Assembly: GCA_965242595.1 (NCBI GenBank)
Contig: OZ251464.1
Coordinates: 1,302,001-1,366,000 of the forward strand
Length of the DNA: 64,000 nucleotides
DNA from: SP197 sp965242595
GTDB taxonomy: Bacteria; Pseudomonadota; Alphaproteobacteria; SP197
Direction: 5' to 3'
How positions within the stretch are numbered: position 1 is the stretch's first letter; each line of letters starts with the position of its first letter. Shown here piece after piece: positions 56,495-64,000 of this stretch. The position numbers and the translations under genes were made by a program. Below the pieces are notes generated by a model that was not told the origin of the DNA, did not search any database, and worked only from the letters and a program-made list of their open reading frames with translations.

Positions 56495-59092
56495 TTATTC
56501 GCTGCGCAACACCGGCGCGGCCGGCGGGGCGAGGGCGCGCCAGCTGGCGGCCAGCCCGGCCGCCAGCGAGACCGCCAGCGCCAGGGCGGCGATGGCCAGC
56601 GGCGGCCACCAGGGCAGGATCCAGGGGGTCTCCAGGGCGAAACGGACCACCGCCCAGGCGGCGGCGGTGCCAGCGGCCAGGGCCAGGGACGCGGCCGCCA
56701 GCCCCAGCAGCAGATGTTCCAGGGTGAAGACGGTTGCCAGCAGCGGGCGGGCGGCACCCAGCACCTTCATCACGGCGGCGTCGTAATGGCGGCGGCGCTG
56801 GGCGGCGGCCACCGATTCGGCGATCACCACCAGGCCGGCCAGCAGGGTGAGGGCGGCGATGGCGCCGATGGCGGCGTCGATGCGGCCCAGAATGGCCAGC
56901 ACGTCCGCCAGCACGTCGCGCACGCCCACGGCCGACACATTGGGAAAGCGCCGGGCGGCCTCTGTCAGCAGCGCCGTTTCCGCCCCCGCCTGGGCGTGAA
57001 CGGTGGCGATATGGGTGTGGGGCGCGGCTTCCAGCAGGCCGGGGGCATAGACCAGGGTGAATTCGAGGCCCATGCTGGACCAATCGATGCGGCGCAGATT
57101 GGCGATGGTGGCGACGATCTCGCGGCCCAGGACGTTGACGGTGAGGCTGTCGCCCACCTCCAGGCCGTAGCCGGCGGCGATTTCGGCGTCGAAGGAGAGC
57201 AGCGGCGGGCCGGCATAATCCGGCGGCCACCAGCTGCCGGCCACCAGCTGCGCACCCTGGGGCGGGGCGGCGGCATAGGTGACGCCGCGATCGCCTTCCA
57301 CCGACCAGCGCACCTCTGGCGCGATCTCGGCCTGGGCCACCGCCACGCCGTCGATGGCGACGATGCGCCCGCGCAGGCTGGGAACCGATTGCAGCGCCAG
57401 CACGCCGGGGGCCGCCTGGACCATGGCGCTGAAGGGCGCGATCTGATGGGGCTGGATGTCCACGAAAAAGAGGGCGGGCGCGCCCTGGGGCAGGCTTTGC
57501 GAGAGTTCGTGGCGCAGATTGGCGGCCACGATGGCCACCGTGGCGAGCACGGTAAGCGAGATGCCGAAGGCGGCCGTGACGCCCACCGTGGCGGCGCCGG
57601 GGCGGTGCAGATTGGCCAGCGCCAGGCGCAGCGCCAGGGGAGCGCGCCGCGCCCGGCGCCCGGCCAGCCGCGCCAGCCCCTGAACGCCATGGCCCGCCAG
57701 CCGGAACAGGGCCAGGGCGGCGGCGGCGGCGACGACGAACCAGGCGGCCAGGGCGCGATCGGGCGAGGCGAACACGGCCAGGGCCGCCAGCCCCGCCGCC
57801 AGCAGCGCCAGCAGCGCCAGATCGGCGACGCCCACCCGCCTCCATGGTAGAAAGGCGTGGCGCCGGGGGCGCCAGGGCAGGAAGGCGCGGCGCGGGGGGC
57901 GCGATTGCCGGCGCAGCAGGGCGGCGGGCGGCGTCTCGCGGGCGCGGGCCAGGGGCAGCAGGGCGAAGAGCAGCGCCACCGCCAGGCCGAAGGCCGCCGC
58001 CAGGGCCAGGGGGCCGGGATGAAGGGCGGCCGTCGGCGCCACCGGCAGGGCGGCGCGGGCCAGGGGCGCCACCGCCAGGGGCAGCAGGGCGCCCGCCGCC
58101 AGGCCGGCGGCGATGCCCGCCGCCGCCATCGCCGCCAGTTGCAGCAGATAGACGGCGAAGATCAGGCGCGCCGAGGCGCCCAGGGATTTCATGATCGCCA
58201 CCGTGGCGGTTTTGCGCTCAAGCCAGACGGTGACGGCGGCGGCGATGCCGATGCCGCCCACCAGCAGGGCCGCCAGCCCCACCAGGGCGACGAACATGGC
58301 CAACTGCTCCAGAAAGCGGCGCAGCTCGGGGTTGGCGTCGGCATGGCTGCGGACGCGCCAACCGGCCTGGGGCCAGGCGGCGGCGATCTGGGCCTGGACC
58401 GTGGCGGCCGCCTGGCCTTCGTTCAGCCGCAGGCGGGCCAGATGGCGCACCAGGCTGCCGGGGCCGGCGAGGCCGGTGGCCGCCAGGGCCGATTGCGACA
58501 CGATGACGCGCGGCCCCAGCTGGAAGGGGGCGCTGGCCCGGTCGGGCTCGTCCAGCAGGCGGGCGGCGACGCGGAAGCGGCCTTCGCCCAGGCGGAAGCG
58601 GGCGCCCACGGCGAGGCCCATGCGTTCGAGAAAGGCGCCATCGACCAGGGCGCCGGCCACGCCTTCCGACTCTGCCAGGGCGGCGGCCACGGTCTGGGGC
58701 GGGTCCAGCAGGGGCTGGCCGTAGAGCGGCCAGAGCCGGTCCACGGCGCGCAGGGCCACCAGCAGCGGCGGGCGCCCATGGGATTCGCCCGCCCCGGCCA
58801 CCGCCATGGCGTTGAGGTCGGCGGTCAGCGAGAGCGCGCCGCGTTTTTCCAGCCAGGCGCGCTGGGCGGGGGTGGGGGCGATCATGGCGGTTTGCAGGGC
58901 GAGGTCGCCGCCCAGGATGGCGCGCCCGTTCTCGCGCAGGCCCTCGACCATGCCGGCGCCGAAGCTGCCGACGCCGGCGATGGTGGCCACGCCCAGGGCC
59001 AGGCCGGTGAGCGCCAGGCGGAAGCTTTTCCAGCCGCCCCGGAGATCGCGCCTGGCCAGAATCACCAGCGTCCGGGCGGCGCGCGCCCTCAT
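56495..59092 (-). CDS. ybbP: FtsX-like ABC transporter permease (YbbP family)
   Basis: An 865-residue membrane protein with two FtsX/MacB-type modules and about ten helices: one at the N-terminus (LALTGLALGVATIAGVGSFG), then a large periplasmic domain (about 50-250), three helices around 265-370, and a second set after a periplasmic domain near 530-700. YbbP pairs with YbbA ATPase and is thought to move or extract lipids or lipoproteins; its substrate is not settled. Its ATG overlaps the ybbA stop (59089-59092), so the two are coupled. It stands immediately upstream of the three lipoprotein genes. Confidence 0.88.
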   Translation of the reverse strand: MRARAARTLVILARRDLRGGWKSFRLALTGLALGVATIAGVGSFGAGMVEGLRENGRAILGGDLALQTAMIAPTPAQRAWLEKRGALSLTADLNAMAVAGAGESHGRPPLLVALRAVDRLWPLYGQPLLDPPQTVAAALAESEGVAGALVDGAFLERMGLAVGARFRLGEGRFRVAARLLDEPDRASAPFQLGPRVIVSQSALAATGLAGPGSLVRHLARLRLNEGQAAATVQAQIAAAWPQAGWRVRSHADANPELRRFLEQLAMFVALVGLAALLVGGIGIAAAVTVWLERKTATVAIMKSLGASARLIFAVYLLQLAAMAAAGIAAGLAAGALLPLAVAPLARAALPVAPTAALHPGPLALAAAFGLAVALLFALLPLARARETPPAALLRRQSRPPRRAFLPWRPRRHAFLPWRRVGVADLALLALLAAGLAALAVFASPDRALAAWFVVAAAAALALFRLAGHGVQGLARLAGRRARRAPLALRLALANLHRPGAATVGVTAAFGISLTVLATVAIVAANLRHELSQSLPQGAPALFFVDIQPHQIAPFSAMVQAAPGVLALQSVPSLRGRIVAIDGVAVAQAEIAPEVRWSVEGDRGVTYAAAPPQGAQLVAGSWWPPDYAGPPLLSFDAEIAAGYGLEVGDSLTVNVLGREIVATIANLRRIDWSSMGLEFTLVYAPGLLEAAPHTHIATVHAQAGAETALLTEAARRFPNVSAVGVRDVLADVLAILGRIDAAIGAIAALTLLAGLVVIAESVAAAQRRRHYDAAVMKVLGAARPLLATVFTLEHLLLGLAAASLALAAGTAAAWAVVRFALETPWILPWWPPLAIAALALAVSLAAGLAASWRALAPPAAPVLRSE

Positions 59093-59769
59093 GGGGCAGT
59101 CAGCCTGCCGTCTTCGATGACGACGGTGGCCGCGCAGCGCCGGGCCAGGGCCGGATTGTGGGTGACCAGCACCACGGTGGCCCCGGCGGCGGCGGCGGAC
59201 GCGAACACCAGATCGGCGACGGCCTCGCCGCTGGCGCCATCGAGATTGCCGGTGGGTTCGTCGGCCAGCAGCAGCGGCGGGCGGGCGATCAGCGCCCGGG
59301 CGCAGGCCACCCGCTGCTGCTCGCCGCCGGAAAGCTCGCCCGGCAGGTGGCCGGCGCGGGCCGCCAGGCCCACCGCCGCCAGGGCCTCGCGGGCGCGGTC
59401 CAGGGCGGCGGCCGGGCCGGCGCGGGCGAGCTCCAGCGGCAGGGCGACATTTTCCAGGGCGGTCATGGTCGCCACCAGGTGGAAGGACTGGAAGACGATG
59501 CCGATATGGCGCCCGCGAAACTGCGCCAGCCGGTCTTCGTCCAGCGCCGCCAGATCCTGGCCGGCGACGGTGACGCGCCCGGCGCTGGGACGCTCCAGCC
59601 CCGCCGCCACCGCCAGCAGCGACGATTTGCCCGAACCGGAAGGGCCGATTATGGCCACATGGCGGCCCCGTTCCACCGCCAGGCTGACGCCGCGCAGGAT
59701 GTTGACGGGGCCGGCAGCGCTGGCCAGGGTGAGCTCGATGTCTTCAAGGCGGCAGATGGCGTCGGGCAT
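59089..59769 (-). CDS. ybbA: ABC transporter ATP-binding protein (YbbA family)
   Basis: A 226-residue LolD/MacB-type ATPase: Walker A GPSGSGKSSL, Q-loop IVFQSFHLVATMTALEN, signature LSGGEQQRVACARALI, Walker B LLLADEPTGNLDG and H-loop VTHNPALARRC. The FQSFHL and DEPTGNLDG forms place it in the lipoprotein-export/YbbA group. It is divergent from tesA, with start codons overlapping by two bases at 59768-59769, an arrangement also known from the tesA-ybbAP locus of other proteobacteria. Confidence 0.93.
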   Translation of the reverse strand: MPDAICRLEDIELTLASAAGPVNILRGVSLAVERGRHVAIIGPSGSGKSSLLAVAAGLERPSAGRVTVAGQDLAALDEDRLAQFRGRHIGIVFQSFHLVATMTALENVALPLELARAGPAAALDRAREALAAVGLAARAGHLPGELSGGEQQRVACARALIARPPLLLADEPTGNLDGASGEAVADLVFASAAAAGATVVLVTHNPALARRCAATVVIEDGRLTAP

Positions 59770-59770
59770 G

Positions 59771-60478
59771 ATGGATGGCAGATGGGGGCGGGGGCGGCGC
59801 TTTGCCAGGGAGGGGCGGCGTTTTGCCCCCCCGATCGTTGTGGTTGCCGCCGTGCTGGCGGTGTCGATGGCGCTGGGGGGCGCCGGCGCGGACGGCCCGG
59901 CGCGCGTTCTGGTGCTGGGCGACAGCCTGGCCTCCGGCTATGGCCTTGCCGCCGGCGACGGCTTCGTGGCGCAGCTGGAACGGGCGCTGGCCGGGCGGGG
60001 GCACGACGCGGCGCTGATCGACGCCTCGGTTTCGGGGGATACCACGGCGGGGGGGCTGGCGAGGCTGGAATGGGCGCTGGCGGGGGGCGCCGATGCGGCC
60101 ATCGTCGAGCTGGGCGCCAACGACGCCCTGCGCGGCATCGACCCCGCCGCCAGCCGCGCCAATCTGGACGCCATCCTGGCGCGGCTGACGGCGGGCGGCG
60201 TGCCGGTGCTGCTGGCGGGGATGGCGGCGCCGCGCAATCTGGGGGCCGATTATGTGGCCGCCTTCGACGCCATGTATGGCGAGCTGGCGGACGCCCATGG
60301 CGCCATCCTCTATCCCTTTTTTCTGGAGGGGGTGGCGCTGCAACCGGCGCTGAACCAGGCCGACGGCATCCATCCCAATGCCCGGGGGGTGGCGCGCATC
60401 GTGGCCGGCATCCTGCCCCATGCCGAGGCGCTGCTGGCGCGGGCGCGGCAGGGGGTGGCGGCGGAGGGCGGGCCGTGA
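59771..60478 (+). CDS. tesA: GDSL-type arylesterase/acyl-CoA thioesterase (TesA)
   Basis: About 235 residues. An Arg-rich N-terminus and a hydrophobic signal sequence (PPIVVVAAVLAVSMALGG) lead to the SGNH-hydrolase blocks: LVLGDSLASGYG (nucleophile Ser), a Gly in block II, VELGANDALRGI (Asn) and DGIHPNARGV (Asp-His). It hydrolyses acyl thioesters and esters in the periplasm. ATGs at 59768 and 59771 are both in frame; a later start inside the signal is less likely. It overlaps thpR by GTGA. Confidence 0.9.
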   Translation: MDGRWGRGRRFAREGRRFAPPIVVVAAVLAVSMALGGAGADGPARVLVLGDSLASGYGLAAGDGFVAQLERALAGRGHDAALIDASVSGDTTAGGLARLEWALAGGADAAIVELGANDALRGIDPAASRANLDAILARLTAGGVPVLLAGMAAPRNLGADYVAAFDAMYGELADAHGAILYPFFLEGVALQPALNQADGIHPNARGVARIVAGILPHAEALLARARQGVAAEGGP

Positions 60479-61035
60479 CGGCGCCGCTGTTCGTTGCCGT
60501 GCCGGTGGCGGCGGCGGTGGCCGAGCGGCTGACGGCGGCGCAGAACGGCGTGCCCGGCGCGCGCTGGGTGGCGGCGGCCGACATGCATGTGACGCTGCGC
60601 TATCTGGGCGTGCTGGACGGGGCGGTGGCGGGCGAGATCGCCGCCGGGCTGGGGGAGATCCGGGCGGGGGCCTTCCGGCTCGCCATCAGCGGCTGCGGCC
60701 ATTTCTCCGGCCCCAGGGGCGTCCATGCGCTTTATGCCGGTGTGGCGCCGTCGCCGCCTTTGCAGGAGCTGCGCGACAAGGTGGAGGCGGTGGCGCGGCG
60801 CGCCGGGCTGGCGGGGGGCGGGCGGCGCTGGCGGCCCCACGTCACCCTGGCGCGCCTGCGCCCGGCGCCAGCGGGGCATGTCGGGCGCTTTCTGGAGGCC
60901 AACGGTCTGCTGGCCGCGCCGCCCTTCCCGGTGGAGGGGTTCGCGCTTTACGAAAGCCATCGCGGGCGCTGCGGCGCCAGCTATGTGGAACTGGAACGCT
61001 ATCCGCTGGCCGGGGCGGGGGAGATGGGCGCATGA
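60475..61035 (+). CDS. thpR: RNA 2',3'-cyclic phosphodiesterase (2'-5' RNA ligase family)
   Basis: A 186-residue 2H phosphoesterase with the two HxT motifs in HVTLRYLGVL and RPHVTLARLR, and the spacing typical of ThpR/LigT. It opens 2',3'-cyclic phosphates on RNA and can ligate tRNA halves in vitro. It uses a GTG start overlapping the tesA stop, and its own stop overlaps the next ATG. Confidence 0.92.
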   Translation: MTAPLFVAVPVAAAVAERLTAAQNGVPGARWVAAADMHVTLRYLGVLDGAVAGEIAAGLGEIRAGAFRLAISGCGHFSGPRGVHALYAGVAPSPPLQELRDKVEAVARRAGLAGGGRRWRPHVTLARLRPAPAGHVGRFLEANGLLAAPPFPVEGFALYESHRGRCGASYVELERYPLAGAGEMGA

Positions 61036-61445
61036 CGCTGGGCGAGAGCATCGCGACCTGCTTTCGGAACTATGTCACCTTCCGCGGCAGGGCGAGTCGT
61101 TCGGAATACTGGTATTTCGTGCTGTTTCTGGTGCTTGTGGGCATCGCATTGGACGTGGTGGACACCTTTGCCGGCACCTATACCGGCAATAGAGACCTCG
61201 ACTATGGCGGCCTCGACATCTATTTTGGTGACGACCTGTGGCCATACGGCCTGTTCAACTCGCTGTTCATGCTCGCCACCTTGCTGCCCGCGCTTGCGGT
61301 CGCCGTGCGCCGCCTTCACGACATCGATTTCAGTGGCTGGTGGGCGCTGCTGTTCGCGACAGTGATCGGCGTGATCCCCCTCATCGTCATGCTGTGCTGG
61401 CGCCCCAGCCGGGGCGACAACCGCTTCGGCCCGCCGCCGGCGTGA
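61032..61445 (+). CDS. DUF805-family membrane protein
   Basis: A 137-residue protein with the DUF805 pattern: FRNYVTFRGRASRSEYWYFV before the first helix, three further hydrophobic segments, the motif AVAVRRLHDIDFSGWWALLF and the ending WRPSRGDNRFGPPP. Function is unknown for the family, which is often linked to membrane stress or phage contexts. Translationally coupled to thpR (ATGA). Confidence 0.9.
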   Translation: MTLGESIATCFRNYVTFRGRASRSEYWYFVLFLVLVGIALDVVDTFAGTYTGNRDLDYGGLDIYFGDDLWPYGLFNSLFMLATLLPALAVAVRRLHDIDFSGWWALLFATVIGVIPLIVMLCWRPSRGDNRFGPPPA

Positions 61446-61476
61446 GACGCTGTCATAGTCCAGGGGGCCTGGGGGC

Positions 61477-61875
61477 CTAGGGGCCGCTTTCCAGCCGCTC
61501 CATGTCGTCGTCGGAGAGGCCGAAATGGTGGCCGATCTCGTGGATCAGGGTGTTGGCGATCAGGTCTTCCAGGGTGTCGTCCCCCGCCGCCCAGGCGTCC
61601 AGCAGGGGGCGGCGGTAGAGGTAGATGCGGTTGAGGTCGGAGGGGATGTCGTGCAGCGACTGGCGGTCGAGGGCGATGCCCTGATAGAGGCCCAGCAGGC
61701 CGAACGCATCGTCGATCCCCATATCGTCCAGCACCTCGTCTTCGGGGAACTCCTCCACCAGGATGGCGATGCCCTGGACGTGGCGGCGCAGGGCTGCCGG
61801 CACCGTGGCCAGCGCCAGCTCTGCCATGGCGGCGATCTCCTGGGCGTCGGGCGGCTGGCCGAAGGCGCGCGTCAT
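61477..61875 (-). CDS. Zincin-like metallopeptidase family protein (DUF1025)
   Basis: A 132-residue protein with a minimal zincin motif near the C-terminus: TLIHEIGHHFGLSDDDMERL, in which HExxH supplies two zinc ligands and the catalytic Glu, and a downstream Asp the likely third ligand. The body has ILVEEFPEDEVLDDMG and GLYQGIALDRQSL, standard for the family. Physiological substrate is unknown. Convergent with the DUF805 gene. Confidence 0.9.
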   Translation of the reverse strand: MTRAFGQPPDAQEIAAMAELALATVPAALRRHVQGIAILVEEFPEDEVLDDMGIDDAFGLLGLYQGIALDRQSLHDIPSDLNRIYLYRRPLLDAWAAGDDTLEDLIANTLIHEIGHHFGLSDDDMERLESGP

Positions 61876-61952
61876 GGCCGCAGGGTAGGGCGCCCCTTGT
61901 GGTGGAGCAAAGCGCGGCTACATTCAAACGAATTGGCGGCGGGGAGGGGAGC

Positions 61953-62255
61953 ATGGCGGAGACGCTGACGGCGCTGGCGCTGGAGGCGGCGCTGGCGGGC
62001 CTGGAAGGCTGGCAGCAACAGGGCGGGACGATCCGCAAATCGTTCCGATTCGACGGGTTCAGGGAGGCCTTCGCCTTCATGGGCCGGGTGGCCGTCTATG
62101 CCGACACGGTGGACCACCACCCGGAATGGTTCAATGTCTATGGGCGGGTGGATGTGACGCTGACCAGCCACGATGCCGGCGGCGTCTCCGGGCGCGATAT
62201 CGCCATGGCGCGCTTCATGGACAAGGCGGCGGGCAAGCCGGGCTGGCGGGCGTGA
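61953..62255 (+). CDS. phhB: 4a-hydroxytetrahydrobiopterin dehydratase
   Basis: A 100-residue pterin-4a-carbinolamine dehydratase. The active-site motif DTVDHHPEWFNVYGRVDV contains the catalytic His pair, and LTSHDAGGVSGRDIAMARFM the third His and Asp. It recycles the pterin cofactor of aromatic amino-acid hydroxylases, or may act in moco-pterin metabolism when no hydroxylase is present; no hydroxylase is in the window. Confidence 0.93.
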   Translation: MAETLTALALEAALAGLEGWQQQGGTIRKSFRFDGFREAFAFMGRVAVYADTVDHHPEWFNVYGRVDVTLTSHDAGGVSGRDIAMARFMDKAAGKPGWRA

Positions 62256-62265
62256 CGGGGGCCGG

Positions 62266-63171
62266 TCATGGCGGGGGGCCGGGCCGGGTGCGCGCCTCGC
62301 CGCGGGCGGCCGCGATGGCGGCGATGGCGATCATGGCCGCGCCCACCCAGGTCCAGGGATCGGTGGCCTCGGAGAAGGCCAGCCAGCCGATCAGCGCCAC
62401 GAAGGGCAGGCGGGCATAGGTGAAGGGCAGCAGATAGCTGGCCTCGGCCATGGCGAAGGCGCGAGTCATCAGCAGATGCGCCCCGGTTGCCACCGCGCCC
62501 AGCAGGGCCAGCCACAGCCAGGCCTCGGCAACCGGCCAGCGCCATACCAGCAGCGCCGGCAGCAGCGACAGCGGCGTTAGCAGAAGCGCCTGCCAGGCCA
62601 CCAGGGCGGGGGCGGTTTCGCTGTGGGTCAGCATCTTCATGGTGACGATGGAAAGCGCCATGGTGACGGCCGAAAGCAGCACCACCGCCTCGCCCCAGCC
62701 CACCGGCTGCCAGCCCGGGCGCAGGATCGCCACCATGCCGGCAAAGCCCAGGCCCAGGGCCATGATGCGCCTCGTGCGCGCCGCCTCGTGCAGCAGCAGC
62801 AGCGCGGCGATGGCGGCGAACAGCGGCGCCGTGAAGGAAAGGGCCACCGCATTGGCCAGCGGCACCACGGCCAGGGCCGTGAACCACGCCGCCATGCTGG
62901 CGAAGCCGAACAGGGCGCGTAGCGCGATGAGGCCGAAGCGCCGGGTTTGCAACCCGCCCCGCCCGTGGCTGGCGATCCAGGGCGCCATGGCGAGAACGGC
63001 GAACAGATTGCGGCAGAAGACGATCATCAGCGGCTCGGTGTCCAGCGTGGTGGCGAGATGGCGGATGATGGCGTTCATGGTGGCGAAGCCGACGCAGGCC
63101 GCCACCACCAGCAGAGCGGCGCGGACCGGCGTTGGCGGCGCGAAACCCTGGCGCAGGCGCGAAAACAGCAT
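62266..63171 (-). CDS. EamA/DMT-family transporter
   Basis: A 301-residue membrane protein with ten hydrophobic helices arranged as two EamA repeats of five. FATMNAIIRHLATTL and FCRNLFAVLAMAPW lie in the first, and YARLPFVALIGWLAFSE in the second, like RhtA/RarD-type exporters. The substrate is unknown (metabolite or amino-acid efflux are common). Convergent with phhB, 10 bases apart. The 243 bases between its start and the next gene show no other gene. Confidence 0.88.
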   Translation of the reverse strand: MLFSRLRQGFAPPTPVRAALLVVAACVGFATMNAIIRHLATTLDTEPLMIVFCRNLFAVLAMAPWIASHGRGGLQTRRFGLIALRALFGFASMAAWFTALAVVPLANAVALSFTAPLFAAIAALLLLHEAARTRRIMALGLGFAGMVAILRPGWQPVGWGEAVVLLSAVTMALSIVTMKMLTHSETAPALVAWQALLLTPLSLLPALLVWRWPVAEAWLWLALLGAVATGAHLLMTRAFAMAEASYLLPFTYARLPFVALIGWLAFSEATDPWTWVGAAMIAIAAIAAARGEARTRPGPPP

Positions 63172-63414
63172 GGGCCGCCATGCTAGCGCCTACGGCGGCG
63201 ACGCGCATGGCGGCCCCGGGACGGCCCTGTGCGGGGCGGGTGGCGCGACAAGCGACGCGCCCGTCCTGGTTCTGCTATGGTGTGCCTGCCGGCCGCTGCT
63301 GGAGGAGCCCACCCTGCAAGAGCCGGTCCGTCGATGGATGAGGCAGACCGCCTGCCCGAGGATTCCTGCTCTTTCAGGGGAATCGGAAGGGCTTATCCGG
63401 TTGACGGCATGGTC

Positions 63415-63807
63415 CTACTTTACCGCTTCCGTCGGCATGGCAGGGCCGGTGTTGGATGTGCGCCGGATCAATTCCTCTAAAGCCTTCATGGATTCCTTAT
63501 GCGCCGCCATGGTTTCCTCATGTGCTGCCATGGCTTCTTTGTGACGTTGGTCGTTAGCACGCAGTGTTTCTTCATGGCGTTGATCGCTAGAACGCAGTAT
63601 CTCCTCGTGGCGTTGATCGTTAGAGCGCCGTATTTCTTTTGCATCCTTTGCACGCTGCATGTTGGAAATCATCATTGCGACTATTCCAACCCAAATTCCT
63701 ATAGCAGCAACAGCTGCCGCTCCGGCAGATATTAAAGGAGCCCAGGCAACGAGCTCTTGCATGGTTGTTTGTTGAAGGGCGAAATTAGCGGTTTCCAATT
63801 CATTCAT
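63415..63807 (-). CDS. Membrane-anchored hendecad coiled-coil repeat protein (copy 3)
   Basis: A 130-residue member of the family at 46145-47333, on the opposite strand and 16 kb away. N-terminus MNELETANFALQQTTMQE, a membrane helix with AAIGIWVGIVAMM, then hendecads QRHEEILRSSD, QRHEETLRAND and QRHKEAMAAHEETMAAHKES, and the shared end ALEELIRRTSN. ATG start with GGGGAGAA upstream. Repeat units begin with Gln rather than Arg, so it is an older or separately evolved branch. Confidence 0.72.
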   Translation of the reverse strand: MNELETANFALQQTTMQELVAWAPLISAGAAAVAAIGIWVGIVAMMISNMQRAKDAKEIRRSNDQRHEEILRSSDQRHEETLRANDQRHKEAMAAHEETMAAHKESMKALEELIRRTSNTGPAMPTEAVK

Positions 63808-63860
63808 CTAAAAATTCTCCCCGGATTCGTTGTGTGACCGGCCAACTTTAGCACATACAA

Positions 63861-63892
63861 GATTCCCGCCCTTCCAGGGGAATCGGGAAGGG
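63861..63892 (-). terminator. Hairpin downstream of copy 4 of the coiled-coil family
   Basis: CCCTTCC (63869-63875) and GGAAGGG (63886-63892) pair, with an alternative GATTCC/GGAATC pairing (63861-63884). The GATTCC/GGAATC element also follows copy 3 at 63361-63384. Likely a terminator or part of the duplicated unit. Confidence 0.4.
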
Positions 63893-63916
63893 ACTTGTCG
63901 GGTTGACGGCATGGCC

Positions 63917-64000
63917 CTACTTTACCGCTTCCGTCGGCATGGCAGGGTCGGTGTTGGATGTGCGCCGGATCAATTCCTCTAAAGCCTTCATGGATTCCTT
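63917..64000 (-). CDS. Membrane-anchored coiled-coil protein, copy 4 (C-terminal part, cut by window end)
   Basis: Only the last 27 or so codons are present. They match the end of copy 3 (KESMKALEELIRRTSNT, then PAMPTEAVK), differing only by Asp for Gly near the end. The match continues about 15 bases beyond the stop (63415 versus 63917), so copies 3 and 4 form a recent tandem duplication running out of the window. Confidence 0.7.
   Translation of the reverse strand, partial: KESMKALEELIRRTSNTDPAMPTEAVK

Noticed and set aside
53518..56727. Long plus-strand open frame opposite the lipoprotein genes that reads through two poly-G tracts as poly-glycine
   Set aside because: It is antisense to lipoprotein 3, has no family signature, and its openness follows from base composition. 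The lipoproteins have lipoboxes, ribosome sites and paralogues.

Overview
This 64 kb window is high-GC bacterial chromosome (about two thirds G+C by eye), densely coded, with many 1-4 base stop/start overlaps. The gene set and order point to an alphaproteobacterium, probably close to Rhodospirillales: tatABC-serS-surE-pcm-nlpD, a DUF815 ATPase and yajC-secD-secF-Mth938; an Irr-like box before dps; a nitrile-hydratase-like RiPP precursor; and CO-dehydrogenase-type subunits. The exact taxon cannot be read from the sequence.

Layout. 1-786: a RiPP precursor gene and a repeat-bearing intergenic region with a Fur-like box. 787-12598: an iron-type ABC ATPase, then the Tat/Sec housekeeping block, interrupted at about 7.4-8.35 kb by an AT-richer nuclease-like gene. 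12650-19655: a PuuD-like membrane protein with a 29-residue peptide gene, a DNA methyltransferase-HNH fusion, RNase R and topoisomerase I. 19983-28533: an enolase-superfamily enzyme, a 2OG-Fe oxygenase-like protein, an NCS2 purine permease, an oligopeptide-type ABC transporter without a binding protein, a DsbA-fold isomerase and Dps. 28610-32335: amidotransferase, threonine ammonia-lyase, a MocA-like nucleotidyltransferase and a split XdhC. 32535-33326: an isolated lower-GC ankyrin gene. 33513-45792: one long minus-strand run, Mrp-type antiporter (E, F, G, MbhE-like, B, C and three D-like subunits) coupled by overlapping codons to CoxG, CoxS and CoxM-like genes and a YdbH-like protein.

46145-64000 holds the accessory material. 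Two adjacent genes (46-47 kb), one at 63.4 kb and a fourth cut by the window end encode a family of small membrane proteins with 11/18-residue coiled-coil repeats. At 48-56.5 kb lie three tandem 750-800 residue lipoproteins whose N-terminal halves are nearly the same and whose C-terminal halves have diverged towards a TbpB-like barrel. Each has its own conserved promoter, a long poly-G/poly-C tract (18, 21 and 22 bases) in the predicted 5' leader, and a conserved GC-rich terminator hairpin. This looks like a phase-variable surface lipoprotein locus and is the most striking system in the window. It is followed by ybbP-ybbA/tesA, thpR, a DUF805 gene, a zincin, a pterin dehydratase and an EamA transporter.

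The iron theme (Fur box, Irr box, FbpC-like ATPase, TbpB-like lipoproteins), ankyrin repeats and phase-variation tracts would suit a host-associated or particle-associated lifestyle; that is inference.
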